NCBI RefSeq assembly: GCF_002368415.1
Contig: NZ_AP018290.1
Span: forward strand, 3,361,614-3,425,613
Source of the DNA: Calothrix sp. NIES-4105
GTDB lineage: Bacteria > Cyanobacteriota > Cyanobacteriia > Cyanobacteriales > Nostocaceae
DNA: 64,000 bases
Direction: 5' to 3'
In this document: positions 36,627-45,397 of the stretch, in pieces
Layout: each line of letters starts with the position of its first letter
Numbering within the stretch: position 1 is the stretch's first letter
The notes under the pieces: generated by a model
What the model saw: only the letters and a program-made list of their open reading frames with translations
What the model was told of the DNA's origin: nothing
The model's database searches: none
Program-made: the position numbers and the translations under genes

Positions 36627-37271
36627 ATGATTATTAATCAAACACTCCGCATCCCTTTTCTGGCTTTCACTTTTAGCAGTATCGTTTTGGTTTTAGCAAA
36701 AGTGATCTTTTCACCTGGATATGACAAAAAAGCAGTTACTCCCTTTATTTTTCCAGAACAAGTACCGCTATCAAAATGGCAATTAAAAACTAGTAAATCG
36801 TTACCAGAGCCTCCTCAAAAAGATGACAATCTGATTTCCCAAAGAGGTTATCAATATATTCAGCAAGACCTACCTCTAGACATTGAAATGCGTTATGTAA
36901 AAGCTGTAGATGTTAAGTCACTTCTTAAAAATTACACTCAAATCTCATCTGCTGCTGATGTGCGTCAACAGAAGGGAGTAGGTTACTACGGTGTGGGAGT
37001 GAAGAACCAGCGAGCTTATCTAAGTGCTTGTATTAATCAGGGAGGCAGCACTTTCACATCAAGACAGTTTACCGAAAATCAACCACAACAACGCTGGGAG
37101 CGCTTGTTACCTTGGTTGCTAGGTCAGGAGGGACTTGAAGACAAACGCTGTCTTTGGGCGCATTTATCGGTTCCGTTAAAAGATTCTTCACCAGAAGCTA
37201 CTTACAAAGTTCTGGAAAATGCCTGGTTTTCTTGGTATCAGTGGTGGCAACCGCGCTTTCCCAAATCTTGA
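36627..37271 (+). CDS. Cyanoexosortase-associated protein (EpsI-like)
   Basis: A 214-residue protein with one N-terminal membrane helix (FLAFTFSSIVLVLAKVIF). An extracytoplasmic domain follows with FPEQVPLSKWQL, GYQYIQQDLPLDIEMRYV and VGVKNQRAYLSACINQGGS, ending FSWYQWWQPRFPKS. Proteins of this type are encoded next to cyanobacterial exosortases and are related to EpsI, presumably assisting substrate processing or glycan coupling outside the plasma membrane. It forms an operon with the exosortase. The precise function is unknown. Confidence 0.78.
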   Translation: MIINQTLRIPFLAFTFSSIVLVLAKVIFSPGYDKKAVTPFIFPEQVPLSKWQLKTSKSLPEPPQKDDNLISQRGYQYIQQDLPLDIEMRYVKAVDVKSLLKNYTQISSAADVRQQKGVGYYGVGVKNQRAYLSACINQGGSTFTSRQFTENQPQQRWERLLPWLLGQEGLEDKRCLWAHLSVPLKDSSPEATYKVLENAWFSWYQWWQPRFPKS

Positions 37272-37292
37272 ATTTTTTTCAGTTCTAATTTA

Positions 37293-37391
37293 GCAACGGA
37301 TGATGAACGGATGAAACGGATGAGTTATTTGTACAAACAAAGATTTGTTATATACAATAGCCTATCCGTTACATCCGTTTTATCCGTTGCT
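37293..37391. repeat. GCAACGGAT-type inverted repeat between convergent genes
   Basis: The left arm has GCAACGGATGATGAACGGAT, with further ACGGATG units, and the right arm ends CATCCGTTTTATCCGTTGC. Similar ACGGAT units recur at 62811-62860 and 62934-62950. It lies between convergent genes and may terminate both. Confidence 0.65.
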
Positions 37392-38198
37392 AACTTTTCT
37401 TTCTGATACTAAAGTCAAGCTGACCCATTCTCCTCTATCGTCATACGAGCGAATCATACGCTGGCGCCAATTTGGTTCAATAAGCCATGCGGTTTCTAAA
37501 AATAAAGGTTGTCGTGGTTGTGCTTTAACCGGGAAAGTTGCCGAGGCGCCATCAGGCAACATTAAAATTTGTATAGCGTTACTTGGGTTGCCATCAAACT
37601 CAAGAATAGAATCATTGATTTTGGCTGTCGAAGTGATAGTGTGATCTCCAAAACTGAGGTTTTGCACCAAGTGTCCCTGTGAGTCGAGGTGCAGTTTCAT
37701 TTTGGTTGTGGAAGTAACAGGGTTACGTAAATCAGTATATATAGTAGTCGTTTCGCCTTCCCATTCTCCCAGCAATGCTTCAACTGTAAGCGGTGGACGT
37801 TCATCTTTATCACTTCCTTCGCTATGTTCACGTATTAAAGTCAGTGACTTTAAATTACCATCGTTATTAAATAACTGTACTAAACGAAGACGTCGATTTT
37901 GATGAATCAAGCCAAATTCGGCACCGAATTCAGTTCCGGGTGCAAACTGTATTGTTCCTTGACTAAAAGCACCGTTTTCAAAAAACAAAGTACTTCGCGA
38001 CATCGTACTAAATTCTAAAACTAAATCTTGTAATCCTTCGCGTTGTAACGTTAAGCGCGCGGATTGATTATCATTAAGACCTTCGAGCGTCAAACGACTG
38101 GGACGGTCTTCAATTTGTTCTCCTTGGGGTGAGAACTGTGTGAACGAACCCACCCAAACATTAAGATTTTTTAAAAAAGATTCCCATTGATTAAGCAC
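37380..38198 (-). CDS. DUF3598-family protein
   Basis: About 272 residues from GTG 38198, which has an upstream GGGTAAGG ribosome-binding site and begins only 5 bases after the FtsX-like stop. An upstream ATG (38231) would overlap that gene. The sequence VLNQWESFLKNLNVWVGSFT followed by FSPQGEQIEDRPSRLTLEGL matches cyanobacterial DUF3598 proteins, which form two lipocalin-like beta barrels (second half from about LLGEWEGETTTIYTDL). Relatives have been linked to photosynthetic-membrane or pigment-related binding, but the ligand here is unknown. Probably translationally coupled to the FtsX-like gene. Confidence 0.8.
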   Translation of the reverse strand: MLNQWESFLKNLNVWVGSFTQFSPQGEQIEDRPSRLTLEGLNDNQSARLTLQREGLQDLVLEFSTMSRSTLFFENGAFSQGTIQFAPGTEFGAEFGLIHQNRRLRLVQLFNNDGNLKSLTLIREHSEGSDKDERPPLTVEALLGEWEGETTTIYTDLRNPVTSTTKMKLHLDSQGHLVQNLSFGDHTITSTAKINDSILEFDGNPSNAIQILMLPDGASATFPVKAQPRQPLFLETAWLIEPNWRQRMIRSYDDRGEWVSLTLVSERKVSNG

Positions 38199-38202
38199 AG
38201 CC

Positions 38203-39105
38203 TTACCCTTTTGCGAATCGGCGGACAGCAAATAAGCTACCCATTAATCCTACCGTTGCACCGAACCCTAAAAGAACTAAAGGCAAAAGTAATGTTTGTA
38301 TAAAGGATAATTTCAGCCCTACAGTCAAAAACTTAATAAACTCAGGTTGGTTACGAAGTAGTTGGTTAATAAAGCGAGAAGTCAAACTAATAAAACTCCA
38401 TGCAATGCCACCACCAAATAGCCCAAACGCAATTCCTTGAAAAATAAACGGTAAGTATATCCACCTAGAAGTGGCGCCAACAAGCTGCATAATTTCTATT
38501 TCACGGCGCCGAGCCATCACAATCAAGCGAATCGTAATACTTGTCACGGCAATAGCAGTCAAAGTTAAAATAACTGTAATAGTCAACGTCATCCAATTCA
38601 AGCCGCGATGTAACTGAGCAATACGTACAACCGCTTCATCAACATATTGTACAGTTTCCACACCTTTCAACTTTGCTAGTTGCGTAGCTAATTTAGGTAC
38701 TGCACTGGAATTTTGCGCTTTGACTTTTAACTCATCAACTAATGGGTTAGTCCCAAGCTGCTGAGTGGCGCCTCGAATATCCGACATTCCCAACTCTTGC
38801 ACTAACTTTGTCCAAGCTTGGTCTTTAGTAATTTGTTCTACATTTACAACCTCTGGCATAGTCGCTACTATTGGCGCCAAAATAGCAGCCGAAGCATTAC
38901 TCTCTAAATAAACAGACACTTCCAACTGACTTCCAAACTGGTTAAGCAGTTTTTCTAATTGCCAAGAAGTTTGAAGACTCATACCGAACAAAAACAGCAG
39001 TACTGTAACAGTACTTACCGCTGCCCAGTTCATCCAACCGCCTCGTTTTAAACCTAAAAACGTTTCTTTAAGAAGATAATCTAACTTTGTAAATATTCTA
39101 ATCAC
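38203..39105 (-). CDS. ftsX: FtsX-like cell-division ABC permease
   Basis: About 300 residues from GTG 39105, preceded by AGGGGA at good spacing; a longer form to 39186 adds an unlikely extension. FtsX features are the N-terminal cytoplasmic helix and TM1 (WAAVSTVTVLLFLFGMSLQT), an extracytoplasmic domain with LEVSVYLESNASAAILAPIV, and three more helices. These include LIVMARRREIEIMQLVGATS, the coupling segment typical of FtsX. With FtsE it regulates peptidoglycan hydrolases during division. No ftsE is adjacent. It precedes the DUF3598 gene in one transcription unit. Confidence 0.88.
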   Translation of the reverse strand: MIRIFTKLDYLLKETFLGLKRGGWMNWAAVSTVTVLLFLFGMSLQTSWQLEKLLNQFGSQLEVSVYLESNASAAILAPIVATMPEVVNVEQITKDQAWTKLVQELGMSDIRGATQQLGTNPLVDELKVKAQNSSAVPKLATQLAKLKGVETVQYVDEAVVRIAQLHRGLNWMTLTITVILTLTAIAVTSITIRLIVMARRREIEIMQLVGATSRWIYLPFIFQGIAFGLFGGGIAWSFISLTSRFINQLLRNQPEFIKFLTVGLKLSFIQTLLLPLVLLGFGATVGLMGSLFAVRRFAKG

Positions 39106-39412
39106 AGCTTCCCCTATGTGCGTAATTGCACTTAATGCCAGCGCTCCTGTTATAGCTTTTGCAAAGGCCAAGGGTAAAGGGGGCAATCAAAAATCTAATT
39201 ATAATTCTCTTGTGGAACGTCTGTCCTTAGATGTCCAACTTCTATTAACATACTTTAAGCCAGAATCTCAACAAGTTGTAGCAAACGGCACCTCTTCTTA
39301 AGCAGTGCATGTATTTTTTTACCTTATTAGGCGCAGAGGGCACAGAGGAGACAATTATTAAAAGGTAATACTCCTAGAATTAAACACCTGCCATATCAAA
39401 TTCATCAAAATA

Positions 39413-39955
39413 TTAAGCAGGAAAAGAAATCATAGGTTGTATAGAATAGTAAAGAGCATCCAAATTAAAGATATGAATTTGCTTTTCATATTGCAAGCCA
39501 GCTTTTTCGAGGACACGAATTGAAGCGAGATTGTCAGGTAATGCTATTGCAATAATTCTATACAACAACGCTACATTGAAACCGTATGAGACTGCTGCTG
39601 ACGCTGAAGAAGTCGCAATTCCTCTTCCCCAATACGCTTTACTAAGTCCATAAAGCACTTCAACTTCTGAAAGTTCATCTAAATAACGCAGTCCACAGTA
39701 ACCAATCATTTGAGATGAAGCATTTTCTACAATTGCCCAAATTCCATAACCTTGTTTCCAATGTTCAATGAACAATGCCAAGGCTTTTTCAGTATTTTCT
39801 CTTGAAATTGCAACTCCTCGACTAGGAAGAAAACGAGTTACTTCCGGGTCAGCCCAAATTGTTACAAGCGCATCCAAATCAGAAGATTGAATTGGTCGCA
39901 TTGTAAAATCGCTAATCTCTAAAATCGCTGCATCACTGGAATTTATCATAACCAA
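39413..39955 (-). CDS. GNAT acetyltransferase, RimJ/RimL type
   Basis: A 180-residue GNAT enzyme. FTMRPIQSSDLDALVTIWAD opens the fold, YGLSKAYWGRGIATSSASAA is the acetyl-CoA loop (W-G-R-G-x-A) and LASIRVLEKAGLQYEKQIHI is the C-terminal conserved block. It is of the RimJ type, likely acetylating protein N-termini or small molecules. It is distinct in sequence from the GNAT at 29666. Met3 is an alternative start. The region to the left (39302-39400) holds a fragment resembling the CACAGAGGAG repeats. Confidence 0.85.
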   Translation of the reverse strand: MVMINSSDAAILEISDFTMRPIQSSDLDALVTIWADPEVTRFLPSRGVAISRENTEKALALFIEHWKQGYGIWAIVENASSQMIGYCGLRYLDELSEVEVLYGLSKAYWGRGIATSSASAAVSYGFNVALLYRIIAIALPDNLASIRVLEKAGLQYEKQIHIFNLDALYYSIQPMISFPA

Positions 39956-40077
39956 GATTACTAAGTGACAACACTAACCCGCGCGCACTCCACTGATTGT
40001 ACAAAATTTCATAATCTTTCTGGTTTTGATTACAATATAGCTATTGAATAAAGCGTGATAAGTAGGTAAGTAGCATA

Positions 40078-40326
40078 ATGTCACCGCATTTAAAGCAAAT
40101 AGAACATTCCATTGGTGCTTTATCTTTGGAAGAACAAGAGTGGCTTTTGGAGCGTATCACCGAACAAGTAAAAAAAAAGAAGCAGCTATTAAGTAAATTC
40201 GCTGATGCACAATATATGGCTGAACAACTTGCTCAAATGGCTAAAGACCCAGAGATACAAGCAGAAATAGCTTCAATTAATCAAGAGTTTGTTGTTACTG
40301 AAATGGATGGCTTAGAGAGACTGTGA
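40078..40326 (+). CDS. Probable antitoxin of a MazF-type module
   Basis: An 82-residue acidic helical protein: HLKQIEHSIGALSLEEQEWL and LERITEQVKKKKQLLSKF, then a C-terminal DPEIQAEIASINQEF, the tail pattern of many cyanobacterial small antitoxins that pair with MazF/PemK. Its stop overlaps the next start by 4 bp, as in toxin-antitoxin operons. It would neutralise the toxin and repress the operon. Because the toxin downstream appears damaged, the antitoxin may be a relic. Confidence 0.72.
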   Translation: MSPHLKQIEHSIGALSLEEQEWLLERITEQVKKKKQLLSKFADAQYMAEQLAQMAKDPEIQAEIASINQEFVVTEMDGLERL

Positions 40327-40670
40327 CCATTGAACGAGGACAAATCTACTTTGTTAATCTTAATCCTGTACAAGGTAGAGAACAAGCAGGAAATCGTCCT
40401 GTTTTAATATTATCTACAGATACTATAAATCAAATGCCTCTAGTTGTAACCGTAGTTGTGGGTACAAAAGGTTCCGTAAACTGCACCCAACCTACAGTAA
40501 GGGCATTCTACTTTAGCGCGCCTAGACTTTCATTTAAAACAGTTATTCTAGATAGAACTTTGTCCATCCTTAAAATAACTTCGTCCATCCTTTGGATAAG
40601 CTCGTCAAATCGTCGATTGCTTTCATCACGCTTTAATCTCTCTTCTGGTATAGCGTCAAGCATACGTTGA
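40323..40670 (+). pseudogene. MazF/PemK-type toxin with replaced 3' end
   Basis: The first about 55 residues are classical MazF: IERGQIYFVNLNPVQGREQA, NRPVLILSTDTINQM and VVTVVVGTKGS. From about base 40490 the similarity stops and the frame reads antisense through the small coiled-coil gene on the other strand (40508-40720), yielding a Ser/Ile-rich tail. The C-terminal MazF strands and the catalytic Thr region are missing. The likely reading is a toxin gene cut by rearrangement. An active endoribonuclease is not expected. Confidence 0.68.
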
Positions 40671-40720
40671 ACTGCAAGAGCGTTGCTTTGTATTAGTTGT
40701 TTGAGTTCTTCGTCACTCAT
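40508..40720 (-). CDS. Small coiled-coil protein
   Basis: A 70-residue acidic protein beginning MSDEELKQLIQSNALAVQRM, followed by ERLKRDESNRRFDELIQRMD and EVILRMDKVLSRITVL, strongly predicted coiled coil. Short proteins with an MSDEELKQLI-type start are frequent in cyanobacteria next to small endonuclease or toxin-type genes. This is the coding strand, and the truncated mazF reads antisense through it. No function is established. Confidence 0.6.
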   Translation of the reverse strand: MSDEELKQLIQSNALAVQRMLDAIPEERLKRDESNRRFDELIQRMDEVILRMDKVLSRITVLNESLGALK

Positions 40721-40946
40721 AAATATATATTATCTGGTTGATTGTATGCTTTTACATAAGAAATGCATATCTTTTAGTACGCGACGCTACAATACTATTC
40801 GCTTCGTTTAAGAATTGTTGGTAACGTCACACACCTTACTTAATTTTGCCATCCTTTTCCTTTCCCTCACCATCGGCATTAGAATTGTTAAGATTGAAGT
40901 AACAGTACCGTATAAAACTAGCCAAATAGAGCGAGTGACATTTCCC

Positions 40947-41510
40947 ATGCCATCTGATATCGCCGTTGAGAAGAAAAAGTTAAAAAATCCACCTTTGAAG
41001 TTGCACTATCTGGGTGACCGCGCGTTGCGTCAACCAGCCAAGCGGGTTACAAAAATTGACGATGAACTCCGTCAACTTGCTAAGGCTATGCTGCAAACTA
41101 TGTACAGCAGCGATGGTATTGGGTTAGCGGCGCCGCAGGTTGCAATCAACAAGCAACTTATTGTTATAGACTTAGAACCTGATAAACCCGAAAGTCCACC
41201 TCTGGTGTTAATTAACCCTGTTATCAAACAAACTAGCCAAAAATGTGAGGTAGCTCAAGAAGGATGTCTCAGCATTCCCAATGTTTACATGGATGTCAAA
41301 CGTCCGGAAAGCGTAGAAGTTGCTTACAAAGACGAGTACGGTCGTCCTAAAACGCTAAAAGCTGATGGTTTACTCGCGCGCTGTATTCTACATGAAATGG
41401 ATCACCTCAATGGTGTGGTTTTTGTAGACCGTGTAGAAAACTCGCTTGCATTGGCACAGGAACTATCTAAAAATGGTTTCTCACAGCAAGCAGTTAAACC
41501 AATAGTATAA
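40947..41510 (+). CDS. def: Peptide deformylase
   Basis: A 187-residue enzyme from ATG 40947; upstream in-frame Met codons would add a non-homologous hydrophobic extension. All three metal-enzyme motifs are present: GIGLAAPQV (58-66), EGCLS with metal ligand Cys107, and HEMDHLNG with His149, Glu150 and His153. It removes the N-formyl group from nascent proteins in the cytoplasm, using Fe/Zn. A small membrane protein gene follows 15 bp downstream. The GGCGCC in the active-site loop codon pair shows that the palindrome is tolerated in conserved motifs. Confidence 0.94.
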   Translation: MPSDIAVEKKKLKNPPLKLHYLGDRALRQPAKRVTKIDDELRQLAKAMLQTMYSSDGIGLAAPQVAINKQLIVIDLEPDKPESPPLVLINPVIKQTSQKCEVAQEGCLSIPNVYMDVKRPESVEVAYKDEYGRPKTLKADGLLARCILHEMDHLNGVVFVDRVENSLALAQELSKNGFSQQAVKPIV

Positions 41511-41525
41511 AGGCGGATAGTAATA

Positions 41526-41729
41526 ATGTATTTAACCCCAAAAAGCGGTTTTTTCCTAGCGATTTCCTGCGTTACTGCCATTGCAGCAGTTGGGTCTGTT
41601 TTTGAATTGAGTTATGGTCAACCTAATTTCGGTACGCAAACGACTGCGATTATCTTGGCTTTGAGCATTCCTCTAACTATACTTAGCTTTTTAGCTGCGG
41701 TGAAAGACGCTAAGGCTAATATCAAGTAA
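41526..41729 (+). CDS. Small two-helix membrane protein
   Basis: A 67-residue protein with two hydrophobic segments (GFFLAISCVTAIAAVGSVF and AIILALSIPLTILSFLAAV) separated by a polar Gly/Gln loop, and a short basic tail. It starts 15 bp after the peptide deformylase stop and ends before an intrinsic terminator, so it is probably the second gene of that transcription unit. I do not recognise a family. Likely in the plasma or thylakoid membrane. Confidence 0.7.
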   Translation: MYLTPKSGFFLAISCVTAIAAVGSVFELSYGQPNFGTQTTAIILALSIPLTILSFLAAVKDAKANIK

Positions 41730-42101
41730 CTATCGAATACATTTTCTGCTCTAGAAACCTGACTTCTTAGAAGAAGTTGGGTTTCTTTTTATATTTTCCG
41801 AAATCGCTTCATTTGTAAATGTATACCTTTAAGAGAATTTTAATTTTGTCACAAATCTCTAGGTGCCTATATATATTAGTATATGCTGATACTCAATTCG
41901 CTTTATCTAGTAATTAATTTTACCGTCTGAGGGGTAATGCCCCCTTTTCGATCTGAAATTGAGAGGGCTATAAAGGTCTGCATTGTCTAAAGCAATACTG
42001 CTAAATCTCAATAGCAGAAAGCGTGTTTATCGCATAACTAAATAACTAACTAATCAAATAACTCAAATAACCACCGTCACAAAAAAATATAGAGGAAAAA
42101 T
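41730..42101. other. Region upstream of the unassigned 42-60 kb gene block
   Basis: It holds the terminator at 41753-41792, the inverted repeat AGGGGTAATGCCCCCT at 41930-41945, which is a near copy of the one at 34585-34600, and a 16-base string GCTTTATCTAGTAATT (41900-41915) that also occurs just upstream of the HpsJ-like gene (25747-25762). The promoter of the subtilase gene should lie here. A GAGG ribosome-binding site precedes the ATG at 42102. Confidence 0.5.
41753..41792 (+). terminator. Rho-independent terminator after def operon
   Basis: AGAAACCTGACTTCTT pairs with AAGAAGTTGGGTTTCT (two wobble/mismatch positions) and runs into TTTTTAT. It is 24 bases after the stop of the small membrane protein. 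Confidence 0.75.
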
Positions 42102-43829
42102 ATGAGACACGAAAAGCTTTCTGCTGGACTTTTACTTGCATACGAAGATTATCAAAGCGAAGGTGAGCAAGCGTTAGTACCGCATAAACGTTCTCTCGGC
42201 ATAGTTTTGGCAAAAAGTAATGTTAAACCAACTAAAAGTGTAGTGTTCGTATACTGCGACCCCGATGCTGACTTAAGTCATCTTGAACCCTATGGAATTG
42301 AACTTAATCAAAATACAGGCGCCGTTAGAACAGCGTATTTACCTATTGATGGTTTAGATGCATTATCAGAAGAAGAAGCGGTTCAGCGAATAAAGCCATC
42401 GCGAAAAATGAAACTGTTAATGGATGTAGCACCCGGTAGAGTCAAACTTCCTGAGTTCAAAAACAAAACAGGACTAACAGGCAAAGGAGTAGTTATTGGT
42501 ATTGTAGACAGTGGTATCGACCCCAAACACCCTGCTTTTGCTGGACGCATTTTGCGTATTTGGGATCAAACAATGTCTGGACCTGGTGTTACTGAAGGTA
42601 GCTACGGCGCTGAGTTTACAGGCCCACTACTCACAGTTTCTCAAGATACCGAAGGACATGGTACTCACGTTGCGGGTATTGCAGCAGGTGTAGATGAAAC
42701 TTATAGTGGTGTGGCGCCTGAAGCTGAATTATTAATTGTCAGAAGTGATTTGCAGGATGCTCACATTGCTGACGGTATTCGTTACATTTTCCGAGTCGCA
42801 CGCGAATTAGGTAAACCAGCAGTTGTAAATTTAAGCTTGGGTGGACATGCTGACGCACACGATGGTACTGACTCACTATCTAAAATTATTGATGCCGAAA
42901 CAGGACCTGGACGTATAGTTTGTTGTGCAGCAGGAAACGAAGGAAACGATAACATTCACGGTCAAGCAATAGTAGCATCTCATTCGATGCATACAATGCG
43001 CTTCAATGTACCGCTTAATCAAGCTGGTATTGTTTGGTTAAATGGATGGTATTGTAAGGATGCTGAGTTAGAAGTGCAACTACGGAGTCCTAATGATTTT
43101 GTAACTCCTTGGCAAAAAGTTATTGCTAATGGTAATCCCGCACAAGAATATACTCTACCTGACGCGCGCGTAAAAATCGTCACACCTGGCCCAGATGCAG
43201 CTAACGGTGACTATAATTTCTTCGTACAAATTCGTGGTACTGGCCCATCACCAGTAATGGGTGGAATTTGGCAATTACGTTTACGAAATCAAACATCAAA
43301 CGAAACCTGTCTCGATGTTTGGACAATTGATAACTCAGGTTCAGTCTTTTTTACAGGTCAAAGTGTCCAAGACGCTATGAAAATTGGTTCTCCTGGAGCT
43401 TCAGCTAGTGCAGTTACTGTTGCAGCTTACACAACGAGGAATAAGTACAATGATATTGACGGTAAAGAACGCGAAGTTGGATTAAAGCTAGATGAGATAT
43501 CTGATTTCAGCAGCGAAGGTCCATTGCGTAACAAAGCTCAAAAACCCGATGTTGCGGCGCCAGGTGCAATGATAGCTTCTACAATGTCATCGGCAGCAGG
43601 TTTCGACCGTTCAATGATGGTCAACGCTAAGTTCGTGATGATGGCTGGTACAAGCATGGCATGTCCATTTGTCACAGGCTTAGTAGCTTTAATGTTACAA
43701 CGCGACCCAAGTTTGGCGCCTGATAAAGTCAAAGAAATGTTACGCAACAACAGTTATATCCCCGAAAAACCCCAAAATACCTTTGATCCAAAATGGGGAT
43801 TTGGATTAATTAACGCTGATAATTTGTAG
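42102..43829 (+). CDS. Subtilisin-like serine protease (S8) with N-terminal prodomain; first gene of unassigned block
   Basis: A 575-residue S8 protease. Residues 1-108 form a prodomain-like region; the protease has Asp136 (IVDSGID), His186 (EGHGTHVAG), oxyanion Asn279 (AAGNEGN) and Ser518 (AGTSMACPF). A beta-rich insertion of about 150 residues (about 292-425) lies between the Asn and the Ser region. There is no signal peptide, so it is presumably made in the cytoplasm. A second S8 gene follows 239 bp later. The prodomain resembles the free 89-residue protein that closes this gene block, suggesting regulated proteolysis. Substrate unknown. Confidence 0.92.
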   Translation: MRHEKLSAGLLLAYEDYQSEGEQALVPHKRSLGIVLAKSNVKPTKSVVFVYCDPDADLSHLEPYGIELNQNTGAVRTAYLPIDGLDALSEEEAVQRIKPSRKMKLLMDVAPGRVKLPEFKNKTGLTGKGVVIGIVDSGIDPKHPAFAGRILRIWDQTMSGPGVTEGSYGAEFTGPLLTVSQDTEGHGTHVAGIAAGVDETYSGVAPEAELLIVRSDLQDAHIADGIRYIFRVARELGKPAVVNLSLGGHADAHDGTDSLSKIIDAETGPGRIVCCAAGNEGNDNIHGQAIVASHSMHTMRFNVPLNQAGIVWLNGWYCKDAELEVQLRSPNDFVTPWQKVIANGNPAQEYTLPDARVKIVTPGPDAANGDYNFFVQIRGTGPSPVMGGIWQLRLRNQTSNETCLDVWTIDNSGSVFFTGQSVQDAMKIGSPGASASAVTVAAYTTRNKYNDIDGKEREVGLKLDEISDFSSEGPLRNKAQKPDVAAPGAMIASTMSSAAGFDRSMMVNAKFVMMAGTSMACPFVTGLVALMLQRDPSLAPDKVKEMLRNNSYIPEKPQNTFDPKWGFGLINADNL

Positions 43830-44068
43830 GTTCACTTTCGGATAGCGGCACATACTTACGTGTATTGTCGCTATGCGAACAAGGGGTAAGACCAATTGTT
43901 AATCTAAAATTTTTATTAAATTCTTTTTTTTTCGTATTGAATTAACGTTTAATAAACAATTGATGTTTTTCAAATACGGATGGTTTTATGACGAGTTGTA
44001 AAAAAAAGTTGTGTATATTACCACTTGAATATAAGATTCAAATGGATAAAAAGTAATTAAGTTGGACT

Positions 44069-45397
44069 TTGATTGTGAAGCAACATATCAAGGTAAAGCT
44101 GAAGATTGATGTTTTAAATACAGACATACCTTACTGGCAGGACATACTTAACAATAAAAAAATAGCAAAAGATAGTCTTCATCCTGAAATAGATAGGATT
44201 TTTTTTGAGTACAGAATTCCTGTATGGGTTACAAAAGAATACAAAGCGACAGGTAAAGATTGGGACATGGCAGAACTTGCCAATGGCTTGAACCGTGTCT
44301 ATCGCTTGATTCCAAAAGTGGATACTCCAATTCCAGCACAGTTAGTTCAGCAGGTATCTGATTTACCTTTTATTGAAGAAGTGCGAATTGGCGAGTTGGC
44401 TTGTGTTGAACTACCTGCGCTGATGCCAACGCAGATGAGTACCGATACAGATATACGTTCTCGTTCTAGCATTTATCTTGATGAAGCACATCAATTCACT
44501 AAAGGGGAGGCGAGTGTAATTGTTGCAGTCTTAGACACGGGTATTAATTTAACTCATCCTGAACTTCAACATGCACTTCTACGAGGTGAAGATTTTGTAG
44601 ACATCATTGATGGAGCTGGTAAATTTATCGGCGACTATCTTGATTATGATGATGTCCCTGATGATGAAGTCGGACATGGAACTCATGTCGCAGGTATCAT
44701 CGCAGGTAAAGGTTTAATGATGCCAATAGGAGTTGTGCCGAATTGTAAAATTCTGCCTGTGCGTGTTTTGGGGGCAATGGAACGCAACGGTAAGCGAGTT
44801 GGTGCGGGTTTGGTTGACAACATCAATACAGGCATCAAATGGGCTGTTGATAATGGCGCCAATGTTATCAATATGAGTCTGGGAATTCGCAATACTGGTG
44901 GTGGATTGCCTCATGAGGAGGTGGTGAATTATGCCAAGCATAAAGGAGTCACAATTGTTGCGGCATCTGGAAATGATGGTCAAGAACAACTTTATTATCC
45001 AGGCGCCTTACCTTATGTAATTGCCGTAGGGGCATTTGACGAAATCGGTAACATCGCCAATTTTTCTACTTATGGAAAGCAAGTTAGTTTTGTGGCGCCT
45101 GGAACAAACATTTATAGTTCATATTTAAATAACAACTATGCTTTTTCTAGCGGGACTTCGCACGCTTCACCCTTCGTTGCAGGGGCGGTTGCAATGCTGA
45201 AATCTTATGCGGTAAAAAAGCGTAACTTGCGGCTTTCTGATAATCAAATTAAGTATATTCTCAAGCATACATCGGACAAAATAGATACTCAGTTCAAACA
45301 TCGCAAGGCAGGATTTGGAAAATTGAATCTACTTGATGCTTTGCGTCTGCTGGATTACAAATTAAGAAGAGAGGAAGTTGAAAAATGGATGAGTTAA
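44069..45397 (+). CDS. Second subtilisin-like serine protease (S8)
   Basis: A 442-residue protein starting at TTG 44069 or GTG 44075. Catalytic residues are Asp156 (VLDTGIN), His203 (VGHGTHVAG), Asn302 (ASGNDGQ) and Ser364 (SGTSHASPF). The N-terminal 130 residues differ from the first protease (KVKLKIDVLNTDIPYWQDIL start) and include VRIGELACVELP, possibly a distinct prodomain or recognition module. No signal peptide. Its 3' end overlaps the next gene by 13 bases, so translation is probably coupled. Two unlike S8 proteases in one operon suggest sequential processing, which is an inference. Confidence 0.92.
   Translation: MIVKQHIKVKLKIDVLNTDIPYWQDILNNKKIAKDSLHPEIDRIFFEYRIPVWVTKEYKATGKDWDMAELANGLNRVYRLIPKVDTPIPAQLVQQVSDLPFIEEVRIGELACVELPALMPTQMSTDTDIRSRSSIYLDEAHQFTKGEASVIVAVLDTGINLTHPELQHALLRGEDFVDIIDGAGKFIGDYLDYDDVPDDEVGHGTHVAGIIAGKGLMMPIGVVPNCKILPVRVLGAMERNGKRVGAGLVDNINTGIKWAVDNGANVINMSLGIRNTGGGLPHEEVVNYAKHKGVTIVAASGNDGQEQLYYPGALPYVIAVGAFDEIGNIANFSTYGKQVSFVAPGTNIYSSYLNNNYAFSSGTSHASPFVAGAVAMLKSYAVKKRNLRLSDNQIKYILKHTSDKIDTQFKHRKAGFGKLNLLDALRLLDYKLRREEVEKWMS

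Noticed and set aside
39116-39301. 61-codon forward open frame opposite the ftsX start
   Set aside because: Mostly the complement of the ftsX upstream extension; no ribosome-binding site and no family match.
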